Below, one piece after another: positions 22,873 to 32,237 of a DNA stretch of 64,000 bases. Position 1 is the first letter of the stretch, and each line of letters begins with the position of its first letter. The notes beneath the pieces were generated by a model. The model was given only the letters and a program-made list of their open reading frames with translations, had not been told where the DNA came from and made no database searches. The position numbers and the translations under genes were made by a program. The DNA lies in the NCBI GenBank assembly GCA_964561215.1, contig CAZLOS010000001.1:91134-155133 (forward strand), read 5' to 3'. Source of the stretch: JAJFUV01 sp964561215. GTDB taxonomy: Bacteria > Acidobacteriota > Terriglobia > Bryobacterales > Bryobacteraceae.

Positions 22873-25188
22873 ATGGCCAAGAGATTCCTTCGCGGAATGA
22901 TGTTGTGGCCGCTCTTTGTACTGAGTTGTTTAGGAGCTGGCTTGGACCTGAGCAAGGCGGTGGTGGCGACGCCGAAAACCTTCACCGGCGTGGAGAAGAA
23001 GGCCGTCCAGGTACTGGTGGAAGAAGTCGAGAAGCGTAGCCAGGTCCAGTGGCCTTCCGGCGAGAGTGGTCCGGCGGTGATCGAACTGCGGCGCGGAAGC
23101 GGGCCCGCGGAAGGCTACACCATTTCGACCAGCGTGAGCGCGCCTGCCCGGGTGACCGTTTCCGGCAACGATGCGCGCGGCGTGCTGTTCGGCGTGGGGC
23201 ACCTGCTGCGAAAACTGGAGATGACGCGCGGCCAGGTGGTGCTTCCCGAGCCGCTCAATATCACGACCGCGCCGCGCTACAGGCTGCGCGGCCATCAGCT
23301 TGGCTACCGCCCCAAAACGAATTCCTATGATGCGTGGAACGTGGCCATGTGGGACCAGTACGTCCGCGACCTGGCCATTTTCGGGGTCAACGCCATTGAG
23401 TTGATGCCCCCGCGCACCGACGATGACGCCGACAGTCCGCATTTTCCGCTGCCGCAGATGCGGATGATGGTGGAAATGTCGCGCATCGCCGACGAATACG
23501 GCATGGATGTGTGGATCTGGTACCCCGCGCTGGAGAAGGATTACTCGGATCCCGCGACGGTCCCGGCCGCGCTGGCCGAGTGGGGCGAGGTGTTCCGCCA
23601 GTTGCCGCGCGTCGACGCGGTTTTCGTGCCCGGTGGCGATCCCGGCCACACGCAGCCCGAGTATATGATGGCACTGCTCGAAAAGCAGACCGCCAACCTG
23701 CGCAAATATCATCCCAAGGCGCAGATGTGGATGTCGCCGCAGGGCTTCACCAAGGAATGGATGGACGAGTTCTTCGGGATCATGGACCGCCGGCCGGCCT
23801 GGCTCTCCGGCATTGTCCACGGCCCGCAGGTGCCCGTCGACATCTACAAGTTGCGTGAGCGCATTCCGAAGCAGTACCCCATCCGCAACTACCCCGACAT
23901 TACGCACAGCCGCCAGTGCCAGTTCCCCGTGCCGGACTGGGACGTCGCGCACGCCATGACCATCGCGCGCGAGGGCGTGAATCCGCGGCCGCATGACATG
24001 GCCGCGATCTTCCGCTATTCGCAGCCGCCGGCAATCGGGTTCATCACCTACTCGGAAGGCTGCAACGACGATGTGAACAAGACGTTGTGGAGCGGCTTGG
24101 GCTGGAATCCCGACGCGGACGTTGTGGAGATTCTGCGCGATTACGCGCGCTATTACATCAATCCGCGCTTTGCAGATTCGTACGCGCAGGGCCTGGTGTC
24201 GCTGGAACGAGACTGGCGTGCGCCGCTTATCGACAACACCGGCATAGACGCGACCTGGGCGCAGTTCCGGGCCATGGAACTGGCGGCAAGGCCGCAGGAC
24301 CTGTTGAACTGGCGCTTCCAGCAGGGGCTCTACCGGGCTTACTACGACGCCTACACGCGCCAAAGGCTGCTTTACGAAACCGGCCTGGAACGCGAAGCCA
24401 TGGACAAGCTTCGCGCGGCGCATGAAACCGGTGCACTCGTTGCGCTGGCACAAGCCGAGGCGGAGCTGGACGAGAGCGTCACAAGGCGCGTGGCCCTGGA
24501 TCGTCGCGCGCGCGTCTACGAACTGGCCGAAGCTCTCTTCCAAAGCATACGGATGCAGCTGAGCGTTACGCGGTACAAAGCCATCGATGTGGGCCGCGGC
24601 GCCAATCTCGACACAGTGGAATTCCCCCTGAACGACCGCGTATGGTTGAAGGCGCGCTTCGCCGAAATCCGCGCTCGCGGCCAGGAAGCCGGCAGACTCG
24701 CCGGCATCGACGAGATTCTGAACTGGACCAACCCCGGCCCCGGAGGTTTCTATGACGACCTCGGCAAGGTGAACGCGCAGCCGCATCTCGAGCGCGGCAT
24801 GGGCTTTGAGAAGGACCCGCAGTTCTGGCGCTCCTCGCTGCTCGGCTTCGCCTACGTTCCCGGCGGGCGCATCTCCTGGATGGATTACGCCGAAGCGTTG
24901 CACGAACAGCCGCTCGAAATGCGCTACAAGAACCTCGACCCGAAGGCGCACTACAAGGTGCGTGTCGTTTACGCGGGCGACATGGCGCGCGAAGTGAGGA
25001 TGGAGGCCGATACAATTGAAGTTCACCCGCTGATAAAAAAACCGGTCCCGGTGCGGCCGCTGGAGTTTGACATTCCGGCGCAGGCGACGACGGACGGCGA
25101 GTTGACGCTTCGCTGGTACAGGCGGCCGGGCCTTGGCGGGAACGGCCGCGGCGCGCAGGTCGCGGAGTTGTGGTTGATCAAGGAATAG
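22873..25188 (+). CDS. Secreted glycoside hydrolase-like protein with GH67/GH20-type N-terminal domain
   Basis: A 771-residue exported protein. After the signal (MMLWPLFVLSCLGAGLDLS), residues about 20-130 form the small alpha/beta domain shared by GH67 alpha-glucuronidases and GH20 hexosaminidases: FTGVEKKAVQVLVEEVEKRS, then VTVSGNDARGVLFGVGHLLR. A TIM-barrel-like region follows with RGHQLGYRPKTNSYD, NAIELMPPRTDDDADS and VFVPGGDPGHTQPEY, and the helical C-terminal part contains LLNWRFQQGLYRAYYDAYTR. The catalytic pair is not identifiable by eye. The start could be the ATG at 22873 or the one at 22897. It is followed after 9 bases by an MFS transporter gene, so hydrolysis and uptake are probably coupled. 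Confidence 0.78.
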   Translation: MAKRFLRGMMLWPLFVLSCLGAGLDLSKAVVATPKTFTGVEKKAVQVLVEEVEKRSQVQWPSGESGPAVIELRRGSGPAEGYTISTSVSAPARVTVSGNDARGVLFGVGHLLRKLEMTRGQVVLPEPLNITTAPRYRLRGHQLGYRPKTNSYDAWNVAMWDQYVRDLAIFGVNAIELMPPRTDDDADSPHFPLPQMRMMVEMSRIADEYGMDVWIWYPALEKDYSDPATVPAALAEWGEVFRQLPRVDAVFVPGGDPGHTQPEYMMALLEKQTANLRKYHPKAQMWMSPQGFTKEWMDEFFGIMDRRPAWLSGIVHGPQVPVDIYKLRERIPKQYPIRNYPDITHSRQCQFPVPDWDVAHAMTIAREGVNPRPHDMAAIFRYSQPPAIGFITYSEGCNDDVNKTLWSGLGWNPDADVVEILRDYARYYINPRFADSYAQGLVSLERDWRAPLIDNTGIDATWAQFRAMELAARPQDLLNWRFQQGLYRAYYDAYTRQRLLYETGLEREAMDKLRAAHETGALVALAQAEAELDESVTRRVALDRRARVYELAEALFQSIRMQLSVTRYKAIDVGRGANLDTVEFPLNDRVWLKARFAEIRARGQEAGRLAGIDEILNWTNPGPGGFYDDLGKVNAQPHLERGMGFEKDPQFWRSSLLGFAYVPGGRISWMDYAEALHEQPLEMRYKNLDPKAHYKVRVVYAGDMAREVRMEADTIEVHPLIKKPVPVRPLEFDIPAQATTDGELTLRWYRRPGLGGNGRGAQVAELWLIKE

Positions 25189-25197
25189 GAATCATCG

Positions 25198-26475
25198 ATG
25201 AGCAAGAACTACAAGTGGTTCGTGGTCGGAATGCTGTGGCTGATCTGCTTTTTCAACTATGCGGATCGGCAGGCCCTCTCGGCGCTTTTGCCGCTGCTCG
25301 AGAAAGAGATGCACCTCACACCGGTGCAGCTTGGATGGCTCACGGCGGCGTTTGCCTGGGTGTACGGGCTCTCGGCTCCTTTCACCGGAAACATCGCGGA
25401 CCGCATCAAGCGCCGGACTGCGATCCTCGGCGGCCTGCAGATCTGGAGCGTGGTTTGCGCCCTGACCGCCGCGGCGGCCAACTTCGTGCAGTTGCTTTCG
25501 TTCCGCGCCATCATCGGGCTGGGCGAGTCCATCTACTATCCGGCGGCGATGTCCCTGCTGAGCGATTACCACGGTAAGGGGACGCGGTCGCGCGTGATGG
25601 GCATCCATCAGACGGGCGTGTACATCGGCACCATCGCCGGCAGTTTCTTTGCCGGACTGATCGGGCAGTACTACGGGTGGCGGCTGTCGTTCGTGGTCTT
25701 CGGCGGGCTTGGCATTCTGCTCGGCCTGTTCATGATCAAGGCGCTCGTCGAACCCCAACGCGGCGCGGCGGATCTGGCCGACATCGGCGCGAAAGCCGAC
25801 GCCCATCTCGCCAAGAGCATGCCTGTTAAAGAGTTCATGAAGGTCATCTGGGGCACGCCGACCGTGCTGCTGCTTATGAGCGCTTTTATGTGCGCGAACT
25901 TCGTGGCCCTTGTGGTCCTGAGCTGGATGCCGATGTTCCTTTATGGCAAGTTCCACCTGAGCCTGGCTGGCGCGGGGCTGACCGCGACATTGTACATTCA
26001 GCTCGCCAGCATGGTGGGTTGCCCGTTAGGCGGCTACCTGGCCGACATTTTCCGCAAGCGCACCCCCGGCGGGCGCATTGCGATCCAAGGCTTCGGGGTC
26101 CTCTTCGGCGCGCCCTTCGTGCTGCTGTGCGGCGAGACGGAGACGTTCGGTTGGCTTATCGTGTCGCTGATCGCCTGGGGTCTGTTTAAGGGCTTCTACG
26201 ACGCCAACATCTTTGCCTCGGTGTACGACGTAATACGCCCCGAAGCACGCGGAACCGCTGCCGGGTTCATGAACGCGATCGGCTGGATCGGCGGCGGCCT
26301 GGCGCCGGTAGTCATCGGGTATATTGCCCAAGGCTCGAGCTTGAGCTACGCCATCTCGATCACCGCGGTGGTTTACGTGATCGCCGCCGCGCTGCTGTTC
26401 TCCGGCGTATTCTTCACGGTAAAGAGAGATGCCGCGCGCATGGAAGCGCAACTGGCCGCGGAAGCGCGGGCCTGA
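25198..26475 (+). CDS. MFS transporter (ACS / hexuronate-type)
   Basis: A 425-residue carrier with about 12 transmembrane segments, in the anion:cation symporter branch of the major facilitator superfamily. The MFS loop 2-3 signature is visible as GNIADRIKRRTAILGG. The N-terminal FNYADRQALSALLPLLEKEM, with Asn-Tyr-x-Asp-Arg, is characteristic of ACS family members that import hexuronates, glucarate or similar sugar acids with protons. It is encoded 9 bases downstream of the GH67/GH20-N-type hydrolase, consistent with uptake of a released sugar acid. Its stop codon directly abuts that of the convergent GH31 gene, leaving no intergenic base. Confidence 0.9.
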   Translation: MSKNYKWFVVGMLWLICFFNYADRQALSALLPLLEKEMHLTPVQLGWLTAAFAWVYGLSAPFTGNIADRIKRRTAILGGLQIWSVVCALTAAAANFVQLLSFRAIIGLGESIYYPAAMSLLSDYHGKGTRSRVMGIHQTGVYIGTIAGSFFAGLIGQYYGWRLSFVVFGGLGILLGLFMIKALVEPQRGAADLADIGAKADAHLAKSMPVKEFMKVIWGTPTVLLLMSAFMCANFVALVVLSWMPMFLYGKFHLSLAGAGLTATLYIQLASMVGCPLGGYLADIFRKRTPGGRIAIQGFGVLFGAPFVLLCGETETFGWLIVSLIAWGLFKGFYDANIFASVYDVIRPEARGTAAGFMNAIGWIGGGLAPVVIGYIAQGSSLSYAISITAVVYVIAAALLFSGVFFTVKRDAARMEAQLAAEARA

Positions 26476-29400
26476 TCAGTAGATCGGGATTCGCGCCGTC
26501 TCAAGGCCGTCACCGCTTACGACTACAAGGTACCGGGGCGGCTTTTCGAGTACCACGTCTTTGAAGACCGCGATGCCTTTCGCGGCGCGCGCTTCGAGAT
26601 CGGCCGGAAGCTTGCCCGAACCGCCCGTGACCCGCATGCGCAGGCGCGTCGAGGCCGAACGCATCCGCACGCCCCCGCATTCGATAGTCGCGTAGAGATT
26701 GAAGCGCAAGGGCAGCCAGCTTCCGTCGGAGTTCAGCTTAACGCGCTCAGGCGGGCTGGCCTTCAGCGCGATGTTTCCTCGCACCGTATCGATCTGCGTC
26801 CCGGCGCTCTCGACACCACCAGCCGATGCTCGGATTTGGACGCGGCCCGGCGTGAGGCTGGAGGTGATCGTCGTCGTCGCTACGCCTTCGCTGGCGTTCA
26901 CCGTGCAGACGCGTGCGCCGCATCCGAGCACGGCTTCTCCCACGGCTTCGATGCGGACCGGATGGCTCGAATCGTACACGCGGCGTTTCGAAGCGTCGAG
27001 CACCGTGACAGTGATCGCCGACGTGCTCGTTCCATCCGCGATCAGCTTGTCGAACTGCGATTCGACGGCGAGCGCGGCGGCGGTTCCGTACACCTGTTTC
27101 GGCTCAGGCGCGGGCTCGGCGAGGCTGACCTGAATGGTGAGCGCTCGCGGCGCGTGGGAGCCCTGGTCCCAATAGGCGGTGTCGCGGTCCGGATCCTTCG
27201 CGGCGCCGCGCGCGTCGTAGTCGTATCGCCAGCCGGCTTCCGGCTTGATCCACAGGATGCCGGCTCTGGCGTCGTGGTACCAGCCGCGGCTGGTCCAGGA
27301 ATAGAGCAACTGTTCTTTGCTTGCGACTTTGGGCAGATTCGCGCTGCCAAGGACCACGCGTGTCGGCGTGAGCCCGGTGTGCAAGCTGACCAGATAGCCC
27401 CGGCGCGCGGGCATCGTCTTGTAAGAGCCCTGTCGCGCGCCAATGGAGAGGGTAACGGACCGGGCCTGCTCGACAGCGCGGACCTCTGTAGTAGCGAACG
27501 CACCTTTCTCGTACGCGTACGTGGTGCCGTCATCCTCGTAGATGGTGCAGCGCGACGTGCCCGCCGGATAGACATCCAGCCGGATCACCTCGAGCGGTTC
27601 CTCGTCCGAGTGGGACATCACCGGACCCATGGGAATGATGGCGCCGCCTTTCACCCACAGCGGACCGCCGGCGCTTTCCGGCCATGTGGCCGTTTGCCAC
27701 CGGCCCTGGCTCGTGATGGCGCGGCCGGTCCAATAGTCATACCATTTGCCGCGCGGCAGATAGACCGGCGCTTTGCCCGGTGTCGCCGATTCGCGGCTAT
27801 TAGTCACACCTTCCGAACCGCTGGTGAGTGAAGTGGTTGCCGATGCCACAAGCAGCGAGTCCCCCAGCATGAACTGCGTGGCGAGCAGGTGCGTGTTCTC
27901 ATCGTCCTGGAACTCGAGCGCCATGGGACGCATCAAGGGTAGTGCGTTCGCGTTGGCCTGGCGCAGGGAAGAGTACAGGTACGGCAGCAGGCGATAGCGC
28001 AGCTTCACATAGAAGCGGTTCATCTCGAGCAGGTCGTCCGAGTAGAGCCACGGCTCCTTGTAATAGGCCCAGGCTTCCAGATAGGAGAACGGCGCCAGAT
28101 AGCCGAGGTGAATGCCGTCGGGCGATTCGTTGCGGTCGCGCATGCTGACCAGGCCGTGGCCGGAGAAACTGGCGCTCAACGCGCCGACGCCCAGCGGGAA
28201 GTCCGCTTCCCAGGTGAACGGCCAGCGGTGCGAGGCAATCGACGAGTCGTAGCCGTTGAACATGAGCATGGCGCGCTCGCCGGTGACTCGCGTGTACTCC
28301 TCCATAGCCGTCGCACTGTAAAGCGAGTTGGTCAGGTTGTTCATCTGGGCGGCGCTGAAGACGCCGTCGCCGCCGAGGGCCTTGTTCATCTCCGGCGGGA
28401 GCCACTCCTGGCTGCTGATCATGCGCGGATAGGGATCGTCCTGCTTGAAGAACTTGATGCCTTTCCTGATGGCCGCCTGGATCCTGGGGCTGTACCACTG
28501 CTTGCGTACTTCCGGGTCCGTGTAGCCGGTTTTGGGCGCGGCGCCGGATTCCCACAAGCCCATCTTGATACCCATGCCGGCCAATGTCCGGATCATGACG
28601 TCGGGATCGGGGAAGCGCTTCGGGCTCCAGTTCCATTTCATGTTGTAGGGAATGTCTTCCCAGCCTGGCTCGAGCCCGATCCAGTCGATGGGAATGTCCT
28701 CCCGGCGGAACCCCTGGGCCGTTTTGATGACCTGGGGCTGTTCCTCCATGTAGCGCGCCTCGTACCCGATCCCCAAAGCCCAGCGGGGCGGGAGCATCGG
28801 TTTGCCGGTCAGGTCCGTATAGCGACCAAGAATCTGCTTGAGCGCCGGGCCGTGAATCAGGTAGTAGTCCAACTGGCCGCCGTCGCTCGAAATCCGATAG
28901 CTGTCGCCGCCGGTGAAATCAAATACGTGCTTCCAGGTGTTGTTGGAGTAAAAGCCGTATCCGGCGGTGCTCATGAAAAACGGCACGGTGGCCTCATTCG
29001 ACCGGAAGCTGCGGAACCATTGAAGCTTGCGGCCCCGGACGTCCAGCGCCATGCGCTGGAACCCGAGGCCGTAGAAATGCTCGTCCGGGCGCATTCGGAC
29101 CTGGAGGGTGCCCGGTGTGCCGTGGCTCAGTCCGGTCTGTTCGAGGATCGTCTTTCCGGCGTGGTCGAGCAGCGAAATCCGGAACGGATTCGGCTCGATC
29201 CTCACGCGCAAGGCTCCCGTGTCGATGAGCACCGCGCCTCCGGTGCTGCTGGTCTTGATCTGCACGGGCGGGAAATTGTCGCGCACGAAGCCCCAGCGAA
29301 CGGTGAGCGGTTCGGGGAACCGGCCGTCGGGCGAGACGCGCACGCGGATCATCTCCGGCGTCACCGCCTGCAATCTCACTTGGGCGCCACCGCGGCAGCC

Positions 29401-29502
29401 GAAGCTCACCGCACCTTTTTCGGTGGATAGGAGCTTGCAGTCTTCAAGTTGCGCGCCGGCAAGCGGCAGGACCGACAAAAGCAGGAACAGCAGTGCGACC
29501 AT
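26476..29502 (-). CDS. Secreted GH31 alpha-glucosidase / alpha-xylosidase family protein
   Basis: A 1008-residue exported glycosidase with a Sec signal (MVALLFLLLSVLPLAGAQ). The N-terminal beta-sandwich (about 30-235) includes the GH31 mutarotase-like segment HFYGLGFQR. The barrel starts near 239 (PRWALGIGYEARYMEEQPQV) and contains WIGLEPGWED and KFFKQDDPYP. Asp355 of the latter is the expected nucleophile, and Asp434 in WEADFPLG the expected acid/base. After the C-terminal beta domains, an extra portion from about 780 to 1008 has Ig-like (Big-type) strands, for example VLDASKRRVYDSSHPVRIEA, likely a binding or spacer module. Specificity (alpha-xyloside, alpha-glucoside or alpha-galactoside) is open. 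A sizeable C-terminal extension beyond the usual family length is notable. Confidence 0.9.
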   Translation of the reverse strand: MVALLFLLLSVLPLAGAQLEDCKLLSTEKGAVSFGCRGGAQVRLQAVTPEMIRVRVSPDGRFPEPLTVRWGFVRDNFPPVQIKTSSTGGAVLIDTGALRVRIEPNPFRISLLDHAGKTILEQTGLSHGTPGTLQVRMRPDEHFYGLGFQRMALDVRGRKLQWFRSFRSNEATVPFFMSTAGYGFYSNNTWKHVFDFTGGDSYRISSDGGQLDYYLIHGPALKQILGRYTDLTGKPMLPPRWALGIGYEARYMEEQPQVIKTAQGFRREDIPIDWIGLEPGWEDIPYNMKWNWSPKRFPDPDVMIRTLAGMGIKMGLWESGAAPKTGYTDPEVRKQWYSPRIQAAIRKGIKFFKQDDPYPRMISSQEWLPPEMNKALGGDGVFSAAQMNNLTNSLYSATAMEEYTRVTGERAMLMFNGYDSSIASHRWPFTWEADFPLGVGALSASFSGHGLVSMRDRNESPDGIHLGYLAPFSYLEAWAYYKEPWLYSDDLLEMNRFYVKLRYRLLPYLYSSLRQANANALPLMRPMALEFQDDENTHLLATQFMLGDSLLVASATTSLTSGSEGVTNSRESATPGKAPVYLPRGKWYDYWTGRAITSQGRWQTATWPESAGGPLWVKGGAIIPMGPVMSHSDEEPLEVIRLDVYPAGTSRCTIYEDDGTTYAYEKGAFATTEVRAVEQARSVTLSIGARQGSYKTMPARRGYLVSLHTGLTPTRVVLGSANLPKVASKEQLLYSWTSRGWYHDARAGILWIKPEAGWRYDYDARGAAKDPDRDTAYWDQGSHAPRALTIQVSLAEPAPEPKQVYGTAAALAVESQFDKLIADGTSTSAITVTVLDASKRRVYDSSHPVRIEAVGEAVLGCGARVCTVNASEGVATTTITSSLTPGRVQIRASAGGVESAGTQIDTVRGNIALKASPPERVKLNSDGSWLPLRFNLYATIECGGVRMRSASTRLRMRVTGGSGKLPADLEARAAKGIAVFKDVVLEKPPRYLVVVSGDGLETARIPIY

Positions 29503-29538
29503 CGAACACCTCGTGCAGTGCGGCCTCAGGGCCGGCGC

Positions 29539-30138
29539 TTACATTTCGCGGCGGTTCTCGAGCGACTTGGACATGGTCACCTCGTCGGCGAACTCGATGT
29601 CGCTGCCGACCGGGATGCCCATGGCGATGCGCGAAACCTTCACCCCCAGCGGCTTGAGAAGACGCGCCAGGTAAGCGGCCGTGGCTTCACCTTCCACCGT
29701 GGGATTGGTGGCCAGGATGATCTCCCGCACCTGGCCGCCCTCCAGGCGCGAAATAAGGTTCTTGATCTTGAGTTGCTCGGGGCCGATGCCTTTCAGCGGG
29801 CTGATGGAGCCGTGCAGCACGTGGTACAGGCCTTCGAAGGTGCGCGTGGTTTCGATGGGCAGGATGTTGTGCGGCTCTTCGACCACGCAAATCTGGCTCG
29901 CGTCGCGGTGCGGGTCGCGGCAGTACGGGCACAACTCGCCGTCGCTGATGTTATTGCAGATCCGGCAGATGCCCAGCTTATCCTTGACGTCGAGAATGGC
30001 CTGCGCCAGCCGTTCGCAATCCCCGCGCTCGGCGCGCAACACGTGGAAGGCGATGCGTTGCGCGGACTTCTGTCCAATGCCGGGCAGGCGCTTGAACTCC
30101 TGAATCAGCCGGGAGAGTGGTTCGGCGAAATCGTGCAT
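29539..30138 (-). CDS. recR: Recombination protein RecR
   Basis: DNA-binding clamp that works with RecO (and RecF) to load RecA at gaps. The 199-residue protein has the helix-hairpin-helix RLPGIGQKSAQRIAFHVL. Its Cys4 zinc finger (C58, C61, C70, C73) reads CRICNNISDGELCPYC, and the Toprim domain follows with CVVEEPHNILPIE and ATNPTVEGEATAAYLARLL. It is the last gene of dnaX-ybaB-recR, starting 2 bases after ybaB, the arrangement conserved widely in bacteria. Confidence 0.97.
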   Translation of the reverse strand: MHDFAEPLSRLIQEFKRLPGIGQKSAQRIAFHVLRAERGDCERLAQAILDVKDKLGICRICNNISDGELCPYCRDPHRDASQICVVEEPHNILPIETTRTFEGLYHVLHGSISPLKGIGPEQLKIKNLISRLEGGQVREIILATNPTVEGEATAAYLARLLKPLGVKVSRIAMGIPVGSDIEFADEVTMSKSLENRREM

Positions 30139-30140
30139 GG

Positions 30141-30464
30141 CTAGAACAGGCCCGGGGGAAGGCCCATGCCGCCCAGCATGCCGCTCATTTTCTGCTGCGA
30201 TTCGGCTTCCACCTTTTTCGAAGCTTCATTGAACGCGGCCATGACCATGTCCTGGAGCATCTCGACGTCGCCGGCGGCCTCCGGATCGATGACGACGCCC
30301 AGCACGTTGCGGTGGCCGTCCATCTTCACGGTGACCATGCCGCCTCCGGAGGAGGCTTCCACGCGGATCTGGGCGATTTCCTGTTGCAGGCGATCCTGCA
30401 TCTGCTGCGCCTGCTTCATCATGGCTTGCATGTTGCCGGGCATTTTCATATGAGCATTCTCCAT
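30141..30464 (-). CDS. ybaB: YbaB/EbfC family nucleoid-associated protein
   Basis: A 107-residue DNA-binding dimer that affects nucleoid organisation. The central strand-helix core VEASSGGGMVTVKMDGHRNV followed by VVIDPEAAGDVEMLQDMV is family-typical, with Gln/Met-rich helices at both ends (MQAMMKQAQQMQDRLQQE, then MGGMGLPPGLF). A second ATG (MKMPGNM) lies 5 codons in. It sits between dnaX and recR with short gaps, supporting the identification. Confidence 0.95.
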   Translation of the reverse strand: MENAHMKMPGNMQAMMKQAQQMQDRLQQEIAQIRVEASSGGGMVTVKMDGHRNVLGVVIDPEAAGDVEMLQDMVMAAFNEASKKVEAESQQKMSGMLGGMGLPPGLF

Positions 30465-30495
30465 CTGCGATGTTCGGCCGGGGCGGCGTTGCGCT

Positions 30496-32085
30496 CTAAG
30501 TATCCCTCAAGTCGCGCACAGTGCGCACGTGGCTGCCGGGGAACACCTCCTGGAAGCGCTTCACGGCGGGGTGTTCGAGTGTCCGTTGCGTGGCTTCGTC
30601 GGCCGGTTTGGCCATGGACGCGGCGGCGGGGGCCTCGTCGGTAAGCGTGACTTTCACGTGGGGAGGCCTCTCGAAAAGGCGCTCCAGGGCCTTCTGCACG
30701 TCATTGCCGCGCATCGGCAGCGCGAATTCCCTGGGCGTCGTGATGGCGATCAGCTTACCCTGCTCGCTTACCTCGGACGCTTCGATGGCGTCGGCGGTAA
30801 ACTGCGCGCCCATGCCGATCAGGGCTTTGTACAGCCTCTCTTTAAGCGAACCGTCGGAAGCGTGGGATTGGGCCGGCGCCGGTGCGGATTGCATGGAGGG
30901 CGCGACCGGAGCGGACCTTGGCGCGGCGGACGGCGACGGCATCGCCGGGGCTGCCGGCGCGGGGCCTAGCCCGGCCAGCGCATCTTCTATCGAAACCAGC
31001 CGGCCCGCATGGACCATCCGCAACAGGCCCAACTCGAGATGCAGGCGCGGCTGCAACGAATACTGCAGGTCCCGGAACAAGTCGAGCGAAAGCTGCAGAT
31101 ACCGCGTCAGGTCTTCCTCGGAGAAGCCGGCTGCGATCGAAACCAGCCTCTCCCGCTCGGCCTGAGACGCCGCGATGAGCCGCGTTTCCGCGCCCGCCAC
31201 TTTCGCCACCAGCAGATTCCGCAGGTAACGCGAAAGCTCACGCGAGAAATGCTGCAGGTTTAAGCCGTTGCGGTCCAACTCGGCGACGATGTCGAGCATG
31301 CGCCGCGAATCCGAAGCCACCAGCGCCTGCGTCACCTGTTCGAGCAGATCGACGGAGAATCGACCCAGCAGGGCGCGCACTTCCGCCACATTGAGCTTGT
31401 TGCCGCAGCAGGCGATGGCCTGGTCGAGCGCCGAGAGGGAGTCGCGCACGCTGCCGTCGCCGGCCTGGGCCAGAACCGCAAGGACGTCCGCGTCCGCCTC
31501 CACGCCTTCCTGCCCGCAGATCCATTTCATGCGCGCCACCAAATCCTCGAAATCCACGCCGCGGAAGCTGAAGTGCTGGCACCGGCTGGCGATGGTGGCC
31601 GGAATCTTGTGCGATTCGGTGGTGCAGAGGATGAAGACGGCCCACTCGGGCGGTTCTTCCAGGGTTTTCAGAAGCGCGTTGAAAGCCTCGTTGGTGATCT
31701 GGTGCGCTTCGTCGATGATGAAGACTTTGTAGCGGTCCCGCGCCGGCCGGTAGCGCACGTTTTCCCGCAGTTCGCGCATCTCGTTGATGCCGCGATTGGA
31801 CGCCGCGTCGATTTCGATCACGTCCACGGCGCCGCCTTCGGCGATCTCCTTGCAGCTCGCACAGACGCCGCACGGCGTGGTGGTAGGCCCCTGGACGCAA
31901 TTGAGGCAGCGGGCCACGATGCGCGCCACCGTGGTCTTGCCGGTTCCTCGCTGTCCGGAGAAGATGTAGCCGTGCGCGATGCGGCCTTGCGCGATGGCAT
32001 TCTCGAGCGTCGCCCGGACATGCTCCTGGCCGACGAGCTCGGAGAACGCTTGTGGACGGTACTTGCGGGCGATGACCTGGTACAT
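30496..32085 (-). CDS. dnaX: DNA polymerase III subunit gamma/tau
   Basis: Clamp-loader ATPase of the replisome, 529 residues. Walker A is GQRGTGKT (44-51), and the zinc ligands follow as C63-x8-C72-x2-C75-x2-C78. Walker B is FIIDEAHQIT, and the sensor/arginine-finger region includes ASRCQHFSF with SRC. Domains I-III occupy about 1-370. A Pro/Ala/Ser linker (about 375-425) and a tau-like C-terminal domain follow. I see no AAAAAAG-type slippery site, so the gamma form by frameshifting is not supported here. It lies directly downstream of the SRP RNA gene on the same strand and upstream of ybaB-recR. Confidence 0.96.
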   Translation of the reverse strand: MYQVIARKYRPQAFSELVGQEHVRATLENAIAQGRIAHGYIFSGQRGTGKTTVARIVARCLNCVQGPTTTPCGVCASCKEIAEGGAVDVIEIDAASNRGINEMRELRENVRYRPARDRYKVFIIDEAHQITNEAFNALLKTLEEPPEWAVFILCTTESHKIPATIASRCQHFSFRGVDFEDLVARMKWICGQEGVEADADVLAVLAQAGDGSVRDSLSALDQAIACCGNKLNVAEVRALLGRFSVDLLEQVTQALVASDSRRMLDIVAELDRNGLNLQHFSRELSRYLRNLLVAKVAGAETRLIAASQAERERLVSIAAGFSEEDLTRYLQLSLDLFRDLQYSLQPRLHLELGLLRMVHAGRLVSIEDALAGLGPAPAAPAMPSPSAAPRSAPVAPSMQSAPAPAQSHASDGSLKERLYKALIGMGAQFTADAIEASEVSEQGKLIAITTPREFALPMRGNDVQKALERLFERPPHVKVTLTDEAPAAASMAKPADEATQRTLEHPAVKRFQEVFPGSHVRTVRDLRDT

Positions 32086-32100
32086 GAAGGGACGTTATGC

Positions 32101-32204
32101 CAGGCCCCGGACTACCCGCGGCACACGGGACGATTCCGCTACCGTTGCTTCCTTCCGGACCTGGCGGGGTTGGCGGCCGCACGTTGCACAGGGCCCGGAG
32201 CCTG
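32101..32204 (-). ncRNA. ffs: Signal recognition particle RNA, bacterial small type (4.5S)
   Basis: RNA scaffold of the signal recognition particle, binding Ffh and guiding inner-membrane proteins. On the minus strand the diagnostic apical segment CCAGGTCCGGAAGGAAGCA is followed by ACGGTAGCGGA, the conserved Ffh-binding asymmetric loop and tetraloop region. The ends CAGGCTCCGG and CCGGGGCCTG pair to close a hairpin of roughly 104 nt, the size of the small bacterial form without an Alu domain. It lies 15 bases upstream of the dnaX start codon, a position seen in many bacteria. The exact ends are estimated from the terminal helix. Confidence 0.96.
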
Positions 32205-32237
32205 ACAATCCTCTATGCTAGCACGGACGCGCAAAAA

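Noticed and set aside
30496..31000. Programmed frameshift in dnaX producing the gamma subunit
   Set aside because: No A-rich slippery heptamer or following hairpin is evident in the linker region.
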